A DNA stretch of 64,000 bases from the NCBI RefSeq assembly GCF_026000435.1, contig NZ_AP026763.1, forward strand, positions 3,224,001 through 3,288,000, in the 5' to 3' direction. The stretch's first letter is position 1. The number at the start of each line of letters is the position of its first letter. Positions 53,726 to 62,698 of this stretch are shown one piece after another. The translations under genes and the position numbers were made by a program. The notes beneath the pieces were generated by a model. It saw only the letters and a program-made list of their open reading frames with translations. It was not told the origin of the DNA and searched no databases. Source of the DNA: Vibrio sp. STUT-A11. Its GTDB lineage: Bacteria; Pseudomonadota; Gammaproteobacteria; Enterobacterales; Vibrionaceae.

Positions 53726-54733
53726 TTACACACTCTCACCCGCAGTAATGTCATAGCCCATATCGACCACCAACTCTTGCTGCTCTTCGCCTTTTAATCG
53801 CGCTATCAGCAGTTCTGCACTCTTCTTGCCAATCTCAAAACGCGGCGTATCCACACTGGTCAGCTTCGGACTGATCGTCTGGCCGATGTCCAGTGCGTTA
53901 TAGCCAACCACTGCCAGTTGCTCCGGGACGTTAATCCCACGCTGCTGGGCGCTGAGGATAGTACCAATCGCGATATCATCGTTGGTACAGAACACACCAT
54001 CAAGATCAGGGTAGCTTTCCAAAGCCCGTTCAAGTAACTCATGGGCAAGAGAGAAGCTGGAATGTTCACCAGTTAATACATGTCTCACTTCTAGACCGGC
54101 TTCAGACATGGCGCGCTCATAACCTTGCATACGTAACTTAGTCCGCGTATCCAAACGGGCACCAAAGTAGACAATGGTACGCTTGCCAGAATCTAACATA
54201 CGCTTTACTGCGCTATAGGATGCATCTTCATGGTCCAAACCTACCGCCATATCAATAGGTTGTTCCGGCAATTCCATGGTCTCTACCACAGGCACACCGG
54301 CATTTTTGATCATCTGCAATGTACGCGGAGTATGGTTGCTTTCGGTTAAGATCAGCCCATCAACTTGATAAGAGAGTAATGACGCGATCTTGCGCTCTTC
54401 TTCTTCTACATCATAGCTAAAGTGGGCCAGAAGCGTCTCATAACCGTGCGCTTTGGTGACCATCTCTATGCCCTGCACAAAAGAAGCAAAAATTTGGTTA
54501 GACAGAGAAGGAAGTAAAACACCGATCGCTTTACTGGAGGATTTAGACAGCATTGCTGGAGCCCGGTTTTCAATATAACCCAGCTTTTCTATCGCAGCTG
54601 CGATCTTAACCCGCGTCTTTTCCGCAACGGATTCCGGATTGCGCATATAACGCGAAACCGTCATCTTTGTGACACCAACCTGGTCAGCAACATCCTGTAA
54701 TGTCGCACGTGTTTTCTTAATCTTTTGATTCAT
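53726..54733 (-). CDS. gntR: Gluconate operon repressor GntR (LacI family)
   Basis: LacI-type repressor of 335 residues. The N-terminal helix-turn-helix TLQDVADQVGVTKMTVSRYMRNP is very close to E. coli GntR, as are IGVLLPSLSNQIFASFVQGIE and GVFCTNDDIAIG in the sugar-binding domain. I start at ATG 54733 (MNQKIKK); the longer in-frame form would translate through the operator at 54754-54769. It presumably represses gntT-eda, gntK-edd and itself until gluconate binds. Confidence 0.95.
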   Translation of the reverse strand: MNQKIKKTRATLQDVADQVGVTKMTVSRYMRNPESVAEKTRVKIAAAIEKLGYIENRAPAMLSKSSSKAIGVLLPSLSNQIFASFVQGIEMVTKAHGYETLLAHFSYDVEEEERKIASLLSYQVDGLILTESNHTPRTLQMIKNAGVPVVETMELPEQPIDMAVGLDHEDASYSAVKRMLDSGKRTIVYFGARLDTRTKLRMQGYERAMSEAGLEVRHVLTGEHSSFSLAHELLERALESYPDLDGVFCTNDDIAIGTILSAQQRGINVPEQLAVVGYNALDIGQTISPKLTSVDTPRFEIGKKSAELLIARLKGEEQQELVVDMGYDITAGESV

Positions 54734-54753
54734 AAATATGTGAACTGTCAGTA

Positions 54754-54769
54754 ATGTTACTTGTAACAT
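54754..54769. promoter_or_regulatory. GntR operator at the gntR promoter
   Basis: ATGTTACTTGTAACAT is a perfect inverted repeat of ATGTTAC and closely matches the operators at 51032-51060. It lies 21 bp upstream of the gntR start, indicating autoregulation. Confidence 0.75.
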
Positions 54770-54951
54770 TATGACCAATAGACATCCTTCGAACAAGCTC
54801 AGGATAAATAGTTCATTAAATCAGTATCTTAATGTACAAGTATCCACCAGGTTACGATACCAATACTGTGATTGAAACCAAATAAATAGATAACATTAAT
54901 ATCAGTTTTCATATAAAATAATGCGCCTAAAAGAGTAAGAAATTAGGCACC

Positions 54952-56304
54952 GTGCAATTAGGTTATAACGCAACTCAGATTTATTATCATCTTCTTGATC
55001 TGGACGACTCTCAAAAGCAGCAATTCCTTCAAGCATTACAGCAAAGTCAACCTAAGCTATATCAACAACTCACCCCTCTTTTAACTAATAAAACCGCAGA
55101 AGATCAGCTGACTCAATTACTTTGTTTTGGCGCTCAGCAAGCTACAGCTCGGGACATTGATCTTAGCGGCCAAGTTATAAGTAAATACCGCTTAACCCAA
55201 GAGCTTGGTCGCGGCGGTATGGGTGTTGTTTATGCAGCGCAGCGAGCAGATGCAACATTTGAGCAAGATCTGGCGATTAAATTTATTCAAAGTAACTTGA
55301 GCAACGTGCTGGAACAACGTGCTCTATTCGATGAAGCTCAGCTTCTCGCTCGATTAAACCATCCTTACATCGCAAAAGTCTTTGATGGCGGTTTACACGA
55401 CGATTCAGTTTACATTGTGATGGAACGAGTATTCGGTCAAACCTTAAATAAGTATCTGTCCGAAACTAAATTGAAAACAAACGATAAGTTGCTGCTGTTT
55501 AAACAAATTTGCCAGGCGATGGAACACGCTCATCAACATCACGTTTTGCATGCCGATCTCAAGCCAGAAAATATTCTTATCGACCACAACCATCGCCCCA
55601 AGTTGCTCGATTTTAACTTAACCCAAAAAGCACACTCCAACCGAGGAGAGCCACCGTCGGCGCTGATCGCTTTCAGCCAACACTTTGCCAGCCCGGAGCA
55701 ACAATTAGGGCAATATCTAACTGAACAAAGCGACGTTTACTCTTTGGGTAAAATTCTGGCACTAATGTTTCCATCTCCAGCGATTTGGTCGGATATCTAT
55801 TGGGTGATAAAAAGCGCCACGCGCACCACCATTACGCAACGATACCAGAACGTCACAGCCTTAAGAATCGATATCGAACGAATTCTCGAACGTCGCCCGA
55901 TCAAGCAGAAGATCCATTGGCCTTTTTACAGCGCACTTCGATTAGTTCAGCGAAGGCCTCAAGCATCGGCATTGACAGCCATTATTGTGCTCTCCGGTAT
56001 GATATTTGGCAGTGCCATAATGCAAAAGAATATCCAGCTGCAGCAAGAGAAAAAAGTGACAGAAAACATGATGTACGAACTCACTCGCCTTATCTTCCAC
56101 ACAAAAGGACAGAATCTAGAACAATTGCCGGTTAACGCCATGATGGAGTTAACACGAAGGCGGATACTGGCTAATCCAGAGATCCCCAAACAGGTAAAGC
56201 AAAAAATGTTATTGGCGATGATGACACCCGTGCCAGATAAGCACCTCCCCCCCCAAAAAAAGTGTCACTCGAATTGTCCGTCTGAGTACAGCACTGAACA
56301 GTAA
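54952..56304 (+). CDS. pknT: Membrane Ser/Thr protein kinase, PknT-like
   Basis: Eukaryotic-type kinase of 450 residues starting at GTG 54952. An ~80-residue N-terminal region precedes the kinase domain (about 80-315): glycine loop GRGGMGVV (86-93), Lys110 in AIKFI, Glu128 in the alpha-C helix, catalytic loop HADLKPEN (Asp202), DFN (220-222) and SPEQ/DVYSLG. A membrane helix at 339-357 leads to a ~90-residue presumed periplasmic tail with CHSNC near the end. HRD is HAD and DFG is DFN, but the catalytic Lys and both Asp are kept. In V. parahaemolyticus, PknT phosphorylates the sigma factor EcfP; the same gene set lies here. Confidence 0.85.
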   Translation: MQLGYNATQIYYHLLDLDDSQKQQFLQALQQSQPKLYQQLTPLLTNKTAEDQLTQLLCFGAQQATARDIDLSGQVISKYRLTQELGRGGMGVVYAAQRADATFEQDLAIKFIQSNLSNVLEQRALFDEAQLLARLNHPYIAKVFDGGLHDDSVYIVMERVFGQTLNKYLSETKLKTNDKLLLFKQICQAMEHAHQHHVLHADLKPENILIDHNHRPKLLDFNLTQKAHSNRGEPPSALIAFSQHFASPEQQLGQYLTEQSDVYSLGKILALMFPSPAIWSDIYWVIKSATRTTITQRYQNVTALRIDIERILERRPIKQKIHWPFYSALRLVQRRPQASALTAIIVLSGMIFGSAIMQKNIQLQQEKKVTENMMYELTRLIFHTKGQNLEQLPVNAMMELTRRRILANPEIPKQVKQKMLLAMMTPVPDKHLPPQKKCHSNCPSEYSTEQ

Positions 56305-56316
56305 GGCTAAAACAGG

Positions 56317-57456
56317 ATGTATACACATTTGGTGGCACTATGGATATTGGTATGTGCCGCTGCAATCACTTTAACTGCAGCGCCATCTATCGCAAATCAA
56401 AGCCAACTTTTACCCAAGCTCAGACAGGGCTATTTTGATGATGCAACGAACCTGCTAGATTTTGATTGGTTTTCCAGTCTAGACGCCATTGAGCACCTCA
56501 ATGAGAGCCAAGCCTATATTGAAAAACACTTCACATCCGATGACATTATCTTTCAGCCTCGCGGCACCACCTTCAAACACATAGTGATCAAAAAGAAAGA
56601 CTGGCAAGGCCACGTGTGTGCGTATGACCTACGCTACCGAAATTACCCTGAATATCGTCCTCCCTTTGCTGAAACAACATATACCATCACTGACGACGCT
56701 CTTATTCAGCACCCGAGTACGGGGGATCATTTTCAGGGCTGCTTTTTATCGCTCAGCCATCAAGTAACCGAAGATGTCATCGAGCCACTCAGTCACTTTT
56801 CTAATTGGCACAATTTGGTCGGTTGCTCACTAACAGGTTGTACGAGAAACGATTTAAATGGCTTCTCTACCGAAGAATTTGATGATGACGGTGATTGGAA
56901 ATACCGTACTGCGGCCATGAACTTCGACCCACGTACCAAACTATTAATGGAGAAGGTACAAGGCTTGGGGTATAGCGAGTATATTCAACACAGCAATCGC
57001 TCCGAAATGCTGTGGTTTACTTACCCGCAATCGGATGACCATTATATTAATTATCGTGGTATCTGGCAGCAGACCCAATATCACGGTCAAACCATAACGC
57101 AATCCTGCCTATTAATAGGTCACCAGCAAGTATTGCGCCTACCCCTGTCGACAAAAACCTGTCCAACAAACCCAAGTTTGTACACATTGGACGTCACTTG
57201 GGAATATGGCGATATGTGGTGGATTGATAACCCTACTCCCAAAGCAGACCTCGCACAAATGAATGTGATGGTTCGTTGGTCTCAGGCGCTCACAGACATT
57301 AACTACACGACCTGGGAATATCTGCCTGCAGGGAAAGCTTGGGAGCAAGGCATTTTATATCGTTATCAACAAGATGTTCATCGTAATCTAGATGGTTCTG
57401 ATCGCATTGAAACCCACACAATTTCTGAATTTGTCAAAGTAAATAAGGATGTATAA
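56317..57456 (+). CDS. Exported protein of unknown function in the pknT-ecfP operon
   Basis: Unrecognised 379-residue protein with an N-terminal signal sequence or anchor (WILVCAAAITLTAAPSIA, about 8-26). The rest is rich in Tyr, Trp, Asp and His and contains several cysteines, including GCSLTGC; it looks like a periplasmic or cell-surface beta-rich protein. It begins 12 bp after pknT and ends 2 bp before the sigma factor gene, so it is certainly in the same operon. A sensory or effector role for the kinase-sigma pathway is an inference from context only. Confidence 0.8.
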   Translation: MYTHLVALWILVCAAAITLTAAPSIANQSQLLPKLRQGYFDDATNLLDFDWFSSLDAIEHLNESQAYIEKHFTSDDIIFQPRGTTFKHIVIKKKDWQGHVCAYDLRYRNYPEYRPPFAETTYTITDDALIQHPSTGDHFQGCFLSLSHQVTEDVIEPLSHFSNWHNLVGCSLTGCTRNDLNGFSTEEFDDDGDWKYRTAAMNFDPRTKLLMEKVQGLGYSEYIQHSNRSEMLWFTYPQSDDHYINYRGIWQQTQYHGQTITQSCLLIGHQQVLRLPLSTKTCPTNPSLYTLDVTWEYGDMWWIDNPTPKADLAQMNVMVRWSQALTDINYTTWEYLPAGKAWEQGILYRYQQDVHRNLDGSDRIETHTISEFVKVNKDV

Positions 57457-57458
57457 CA

Positions 57459-58031
57459 ATGACAAAACCCAAAGCACTGACTCAAATTATTCATCAATGG
57501 CAATCAGGCAACAAACAAGCTGAAAGTGAGTTGTATCAGTTCGCCTACCTGCAATTGCGCAAAATTTCCCAGCAGGAGCGAAAGAGAAACGCAGAAAAAT
57601 ACGGCCCTGAAAATAAAGTATTAGTCGATAGCGTCAATAGCACCACGGCATTGATTCACGATGCCTACCTAAAAATATCCAACTACAACAGAAGTGATAT
57701 TAAAACCAAACGTGATTTCTTTTTGATGGTAGCTAAAGTCATGCGCCAAATACTCATCGATCATGCACGCTCACACCAAGCCCAGAAGCGCCAACATTAC
57801 ACCGCGATGAACCAAGAAGAAGATCGCTTCGAACAGCTGATCATCATGGATAAAACCCTGGATAGCTTCAGTATCCGTTACCCACGACAGTCCAGTGCCT
57901 TAAAGCTTAAGTATTTGATGGGAATGAAAAGCCAAGAAATCAGCGAACTGCTCGAGTGCAGTGCGAGTTTGATTGAGAAAGATCTTAAATTCTCTCGCAG
58001 TTGGTTGCAGTCCCGCCTGACATCGAAATGA
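57459..58031 (+). CDS. ecfP: ECF RNA polymerase sigma factor, EcfP-like (ECF43 type)
   Basis: 190-residue ECF sigma factor with region 2 (about 10-100) and region 4 (about 130-185; LKYLMGMKSQEISELLECS). The sigma-2.2 segment, which in ordinary ECF factors reads like AEDLVQEVFL, is VNSTTALIHDAYLK. Acidic residues are replaced by Ser61, Thr62 and Thr63. In V. parahaemolyticus EcfP, phosphorylation of Thr63 by PknT supplies the missing negative charge and permits RNA polymerase binding, activating a polymyxin-response regulon. Numbering here gives Thr63 exactly. No anti-sigma gene is present, as expected. Confidence 0.88.
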   Translation: MTKPKALTQIIHQWQSGNKQAESELYQFAYLQLRKISQQERKRNAEKYGPENKVLVDSVNSTTALIHDAYLKISNYNRSDIKTKRDFFLMVAKVMRQILIDHARSHQAQKRQHYTAMNQEEDRFEQLIIMDKTLDSFSIRYPRQSSALKLKYLMGMKSQEISELLECSASLIEKDLKFSRSWLQSRLTSK

Positions 58032-58136
58032 AAAGCAAGCGGTCATTGCCCCGAATCTGCATGCTAACCCCCAGTTCGCCCAGTGGGTAGAAGAGATCAA
58101 ATTAAACCAGATCTATCATCCACCACATTAGTACGC

Positions 58137-59003
58137 CTAAAATTTCCACAATGCTTGTAAGCCCGTGCTCCATGTCAGCAATTCCGATTCAGGCAACGTG
58201 GCTTGGTAATTCTCGGTTACCTGCTCCTGACAAATGCCATCGGTCATGGTCTTACAGTATGAGGTACTTATAATGTGAGAATCCGATTCCAGACGTTTTT
58301 CAAATCCAATTAAGGCAAACCAACCTAAATGCAAACCTTCAAAAACCTCATAGCTCACCGTTCCCTCCAAACTGGTACGAAGACTGTGGCTAGCAAAATC
58401 GACATCACTAAACTGAGTAGAAGAGGTTTTGCTATATAAAGGGAAACCAATTAGTACTTTGCCAGAAACATGCCAGTTATTATCGGCGAATAACGTGCCA
58501 TCATCATAAGCCACCCCAATATCAGCAAACACACTTGTGTTGGTTTCCTCCCATGTACCCTGAAAGAACTGATTACCCTGTTCGGTATAGTTTTTGACAC
58601 TGAAACGAGTAAACGTTTGATAAGTGAATGACGGGCCAGCGACCAAACGCCAGCGATTATCCAGCTTATAGTGCAGTAAGATATTGGTGGCAGTTTTCAG
58701 GTACTCCGCTTCGTTATTTTGAATAACTTGGCCGTTCCAACGCCACTCTTCCTCACCATTAACTGGTGAGAACGTTGCAAGTGCATCGATAGAAAAATCG
58801 AAGTCTTGATTAATACGGTATAAGCCACCAGAGTTAATCACCGGATTCAGTAAGTTCACACTGGAACTTGCTACGCCCGTTTCCTCATACACTACGTTCT
58901 CTAACCCCAGGGAAAAATACGAATAGCCATACCGATCATCCATCTCGCTCGCTGCCGTTGCCGAGGCCATACACATCAACGCGAAACCCACGCAAGTCTT
59001 CAT
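58137..59003 (-). CDS. Predicted outer-membrane beta-barrel protein, unknown function
   Basis: 288-residue protein with a signal peptide (MKTCVGFALMCMASATAASE) and alternating aromatic/polar strands throughout. It ends in WKF, a C-terminal aromatic typical of outer-membrane barrels. Two cysteines lie in CKTMTDGIC. AAGGA eight bases before the ATG supports this start. It is convergent with ecfP and divergent from the Ig-like lipoprotein gene. It is not one of the standard porins that I recognise. It might belong to the EcfP regulon, but this is an inference from position. Confidence 0.72.
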   Translation of the reverse strand: MKTCVGFALMCMASATAASEMDDRYGYSYFSLGLENVVYEETGVASSSVNLLNPVINSGGLYRINQDFDFSIDALATFSPVNGEEEWRWNGQVIQNNEAEYLKTATNILLHYKLDNRWRLVAGPSFTYQTFTRFSVKNYTEQGNQFFQGTWEETNTSVFADIGVAYDDGTLFADNNWHVSGKVLIGFPLYSKTSSTQFSDVDFASHSLRTSLEGTVSYEVFEGLHLGWFALIGFEKRLESDSHIISTSYCKTMTDGICQEQVTENYQATLPESELLTWSTGLQALWKF

Positions 59004-59245
59004 TATTATTGTCCTTTTTATCCTTTTCTGCGGCAGATAATAGCGTTGCGCTACACAATTCCAACCCCGTTATTGATAAAAAAAACAAAACTTTTTTTAC
59101 GGTTTTTTTGCTGTTTTTCGTATCTTGAAATCTCGCCATATTCACTGATACAAATCACCTATCTGTACCCAAAAAACGTTCACAAGCAAAAACTTACTCC
59201 CTCCGAGTGATGAGAGTTTAATTCAAAGAAAGGATGTAGAAACAC

Positions 59246-61501
59246 ATGAAAAAACTTAGTTTACTAGCAGCGTCAGTGGCTATCGCTCTTACTGGATGTG
59301 GAGGCTCTGAGGGAGGTTCATCCGACGGCGGCACACCACCAACTCCGGGCGGCTTGATTATCACAGCTATTGATGGCTACCTACAAAACGCTGAAGTGTG
59401 GGTAGATAAAGACGGTGACCTAAGCAATGGTTGTGAATTCGATACTGATGAAGTAACCGATGAAAATGGTCAAGCAACCATCAGTAAAGATGACTATGCG
59501 GGTATGGATGTTTGTATCAAAGCAATCGCAGGAAAAACCATCGACAAAGACCGTGGTATTGTAGCGTCTGACTTCGTACTTGCTTCTCCTTCAAGTGATG
59601 GTGACCAGGTGATCGTCAACCCAATGACCAATATGGTAATTGAAAAGGTTAAGACACAGCTAGCCAGTGACTCAGCCCTAGATGTGGTTGAAGCGAAACA
59701 AGTGGCGGCTGATGAGGTTGTTGCTGCTGTAACACAATCGGGCTTAACCGCGAGCGCTGAATTGATTTTCGGTGACTATCTCACTAGCTCAGAGTCCTCT
59801 AATGATGCTAAAGCACTAAAAGTAATTGGTGAAACGCTGGTTGACCACCAAGACCAACCTGTTGAAAAACAGCTAGAAATCACGACTAAAGTGGCAGAGA
59901 AAGCACAAGAGATCATCAGCAGTAGCACACCTGAAGAGATTGATAACTTCGCTCCAGTCGTTAATGTACCTAACGATGGTCCCGTTACCGTAGAGAAGAA
60001 CAGCCGCCCTGTGGTAGCAACACCTCTAAAACCTGTCACCCTTCAACTTGGCGATACCTTCTTGGCGATAAATGCTGCCGATTACTTCAGCGATGCGGAA
60101 GGTGATGCACTGACTTTCACCATGAGTGCTATTGGCGGTGATAAAAATGGTATCGATATTGATAGCCTTGGCATGATCACGGGTGCACCAACAGCAGCGG
60201 GCGAATTTATCTACCAAGTTTTTGCTGAAGATGCGAAAGGCTCACTCTCTTACCCTGCAACCCTGACAGTGACTATCGAAACGCCAAACACAGTTCCAGC
60301 AGTCAATGACACCACAAAAGCAGACCTTCAAGCAGAAGTGAACGGCTGGCAATGGGTAAAAGGCGAACAGCCACAAGACACCCTGAATATTGCAGCACTG
60401 TTTACCGATGCTGACTCAGATGTCCTCACTTACAAAGTGGAAACCTCACTGAGCAAAAATGGTGGTGAAGACACAGGCTTCCAGGTGCTTATCGATGACA
60501 GCGGTACGATTTCATTCGACGGCCTAGTGCCACATGTTGCCAATGCAGGTGCCGAGCATATTTATGTGTACGCGAACGACGGGGTGAATGCCGAAGACAC
60601 TTTAGTTACCTTTGCGCTACCGAAAATCGCAGAGGGAACGGTGGTTGAGCCAACGCTGCATCCTCTGGAAGGTCAGGTGTGGTACCGTCTTGAATACGGT
60701 AGTGGCACAGAAACTGAGAGCTTTAACTATTCTCGTGTCTGGTGTGACACACTGAGCTTTAACAATGGTGAAGTTAATGGTAACACACGCTCTCTGAGCA
60801 ACCTGACAGAGTGTAGCGAAATTACCGATGGAACAAATAGTTTCTACTTTGGTAGTTATGAAGTACAAGGGAATAAAATCCTTGCCTCTTTTGTTGGTGA
60901 TGAAGGTACAGAACGGGCTGAACTGACCATAAAAGATGCTGACGAAATTTCACAAGGTGCGAAAACGCTGTACTGGTATTTCCCTGAAAGCGGCGAAACA
61001 GAAATCTACACACTGTTCAGTGTAAAAGCCGATGCTGAAGCACGTATCCAGATTCAATCAGACGATATCTCTGATAACCGTATGTTCCCAATGACGCTAC
61101 CAACTGCAGTTGAAGGTCAATATGCAACGGGTAAAGCGTCTGTATCATTGCTAGAAAATAGCAGCACCAATGATAACGGCTCAATGGATGCGAATCTGAT
61201 TCTAGAGTTCGATAATCAAGATTTTACCTGTGCCGATGTGAGTGAGTTTTACCGCAGTATGACGTTCACAGGCGAAGGGCTGGGATACGGTGTCGACTCT
61301 GTCGATGCTTACGAAGGTGGCTTTGAGTGTTACGACAATGTTGAAAACGACATCACCCATGCTGCTATCGATTTCGACTTACCAGCATTAACTGTAGGCA
61401 ACGTTTACAGCTTTGTAGGTAAAGTCAAAGAAAGCCAGGGAGCTTACATTGAAGCAGTGAAGTTCAATGTAACTTGGACAGGTACTGGCGATAACGAATA
61501 A
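59246..61501 (+). CDS. Large Ig-like-domain lipoprotein
   Basis: 751-residue exported lipoprotein: signal peptide with lipobox LTGC (Cys18), then a Gly/Ser/Pro linker. An EF-hand-like Asp-rich segment DKDGDLSNGCEFDTDE is followed by a helical part. An Ig/cadherin-like putative-Ig domain covers about 250-350 (FSDAEGDALTFTM ... GMITGAPTAAGEF), with a second similar domain at about 355-470. The C-terminal 280 residues are not recognised. It is probably outer-membrane-anchored and surface-exposed, perhaps an adhesin or wall-associated protein. AAAGGATG precedes the start. Confidence 0.75.
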   Translation: MKKLSLLAASVAIALTGCGGSEGGSSDGGTPPTPGGLIITAIDGYLQNAEVWVDKDGDLSNGCEFDTDEVTDENGQATISKDDYAGMDVCIKAIAGKTIDKDRGIVASDFVLASPSSDGDQVIVNPMTNMVIEKVKTQLASDSALDVVEAKQVAADEVVAAVTQSGLTASAELIFGDYLTSSESSNDAKALKVIGETLVDHQDQPVEKQLEITTKVAEKAQEIISSSTPEEIDNFAPVVNVPNDGPVTVEKNSRPVVATPLKPVTLQLGDTFLAINAADYFSDAEGDALTFTMSAIGGDKNGIDIDSLGMITGAPTAAGEFIYQVFAEDAKGSLSYPATLTVTIETPNTVPAVNDTTKADLQAEVNGWQWVKGEQPQDTLNIAALFTDADSDVLTYKVETSLSKNGGEDTGFQVLIDDSGTISFDGLVPHVANAGAEHIYVYANDGVNAEDTLVTFALPKIAEGTVVEPTLHPLEGQVWYRLEYGSGTETESFNYSRVWCDTLSFNNGEVNGNTRSLSNLTECSEITDGTNSFYFGSYEVQGNKILASFVGDEGTERAELTIKDADEISQGAKTLYWYFPESGETEIYTLFSVKADAEARIQIQSDDISDNRMFPMTLPTAVEGQYATGKASVSLLENSSTNDNGSMDANLILEFDNQDFTCADVSEFYRSMTFTGEGLGYGVDSVDAYEGGFECYDNVENDITHAAIDFDLPALTVGNVYSFVGKVKESQGAYIEAVKFNVTWTGTGDNE

Positions 61502-61523
61502 CAACGCTTCCCCCAAGCACCAG

Positions 61524-61546
61524 GCCCCGTACTGCGGGGCTTTTTT
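61524..61546 (+). terminator. Terminator after the Ig-like lipoprotein gene
   Basis: Stem GCCCCG / CGGGGC with a five-base loop and six T residues, 22 bp after the stop. Confidence 0.9.
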
Positions 61547-61561
61547 CGTTCTATACAAAAA

Positions 61562-62542
61562 TCACTTCACACACATCACATTGAGTAACGAAGTGCCCGT
61601 TAATTGGTTAGGCTCACGATCGGTAAACAAACCTTTCTTACCTTTGCCCCAATACGGCAGTTGAAGCGGCCATTTATTCTTTTCCATCACACCTGAAGCT
61701 CTTAATGTCTTAAACTCTTCAGACGTTGCCAACGACATGTCTAATTGCTGGCATATCTGTAATGCGTCTTTATAGTTGAGGCGGTTCCACGGTTTACCAT
61801 ATTCCATGTAAAACTGGTTCCGATTATCAACCAAGTACGGCGCGACATACGTTTTACCCTGTAGTACGGTTTTTAAGCGAACCACAATACCATCTCGACT
61901 TGATACTCTCTTTTCCGGCTTAGCTTGAACTGCTGGTTTAGTCGCAACTTGCTTCGCTGCGGTAGTTTTTTTTTCAGCGGTCGCCGATGGAGATTTAAAC
62001 GCATCGGTGTTCGGTCGTACACTCGAAACCGAGGCAGCAGGCGCGTTGCCAACAACTGACTTCGTCACAGCCTTGGTTTGTTTCGACGCCGAGGTGTTAC
62101 GCTTCCCAACCACACGAATAAACGCATCTTTGTAGTTGGGCAAGGTTTTCACTCCACGCAAATCAGCCGCTGCTTTAGCAGGGTCCGTGTACGGACCAAT
62201 CAGACAGCGATAGCCGCTGGGTTCTGCTTTCATCCAAACATCAGTGGTGATTTGGTTATAGAGGGGTTTAGCTTTGGCCAGTGACATCGGCTTTGGCAGC
62301 AAACCACATTGAATCCAGTAGAAATCACTGCCACCCTGCGGCACTTTCTTTCCCCATACTCCATTACCAATAGGACAGGTTTGCTCAAGCTTTGGTAGCT
62401 CTTTGTCGCTAGCCTGAGTCGCCTGACAAAGAAACTCTTCAGCCAACACATAAGGAGAAAACTGAGCGCCGCCCAAGACCAAAGCTAGGCTGAGGCATAA
62501 TTGGATACGTCGTGATAAGTGTTGTGCCTTCTTCAATTCCAT
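61562..62542 (-). CDS. Exported SPOR-domain protein
   Basis: 326-residue protein with a signal peptide (QLCLSLALVLGGAQFSPYVLAEE) and a SPOR-like domain at about 75-150 (DFYWIQCGLLPKPMSLAKAK ... YRCLIGPYTDPAKAAADL), followed by a Lys/Ala/Thr linker. The C-terminal domain of about 105 residues (YKDALQICQQLDMSLATSEEF, YWGKGKKGLFT) is not recognised. SPOR domains bind denuded septal peptidoglycan, so envelope or division location is likely. Start chosen at ATG 62542; a TTG 51 bp upstream lies inside a TGGCGG/CCGCCA hairpin and is less likely. Confidence 0.75.
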   Translation of the reverse strand: MELKKAQHLSRRIQLCLSLALVLGGAQFSPYVLAEEFLCQATQASDKELPKLEQTCPIGNGVWGKKVPQGGSDFYWIQCGLLPKPMSLAKAKPLYNQITTDVWMKAEPSGYRCLIGPYTDPAKAAADLRGVKTLPNYKDAFIRVVGKRNTSASKQTKAVTKSVVGNAPAASVSSVRPNTDAFKSPSATAEKKTTAAKQVATKPAVQAKPEKRVSSRDGIVVRLKTVLQGKTYVAPYLVDNRNQFYMEYGKPWNRLNYKDALQICQQLDMSLATSEEFKTLRASGVMEKNKWPLQLPYWGKGKKGLFTDREPNQLTGTSLLNVMCVK

Positions 62543-62618
62543 ACGCTTCACTATAAACTCGTGGGTAAGGTCATTATGGCGGAAGACCGCCAAAAAACGG
62601 TGAACAAGGAATAACTAG

Positions 62619-62655
62619 CAAAAAAAGAGCCGGAAATACATCCGGCTCTTTTTTT
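62619..62655. terminator. Terminator after the peptide permease operon
   Basis: Stem AGAGCCGGA / TCCGGCTCT with a six-base loop and A/T runs on both sides; ends the leftward permease transcript before the SPOR gene. Confidence 0.9.
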
Positions 62656-62698
62656 AGCAAGGAATTAAGCGAATTAACCACACTTAATGTCTAGATTC

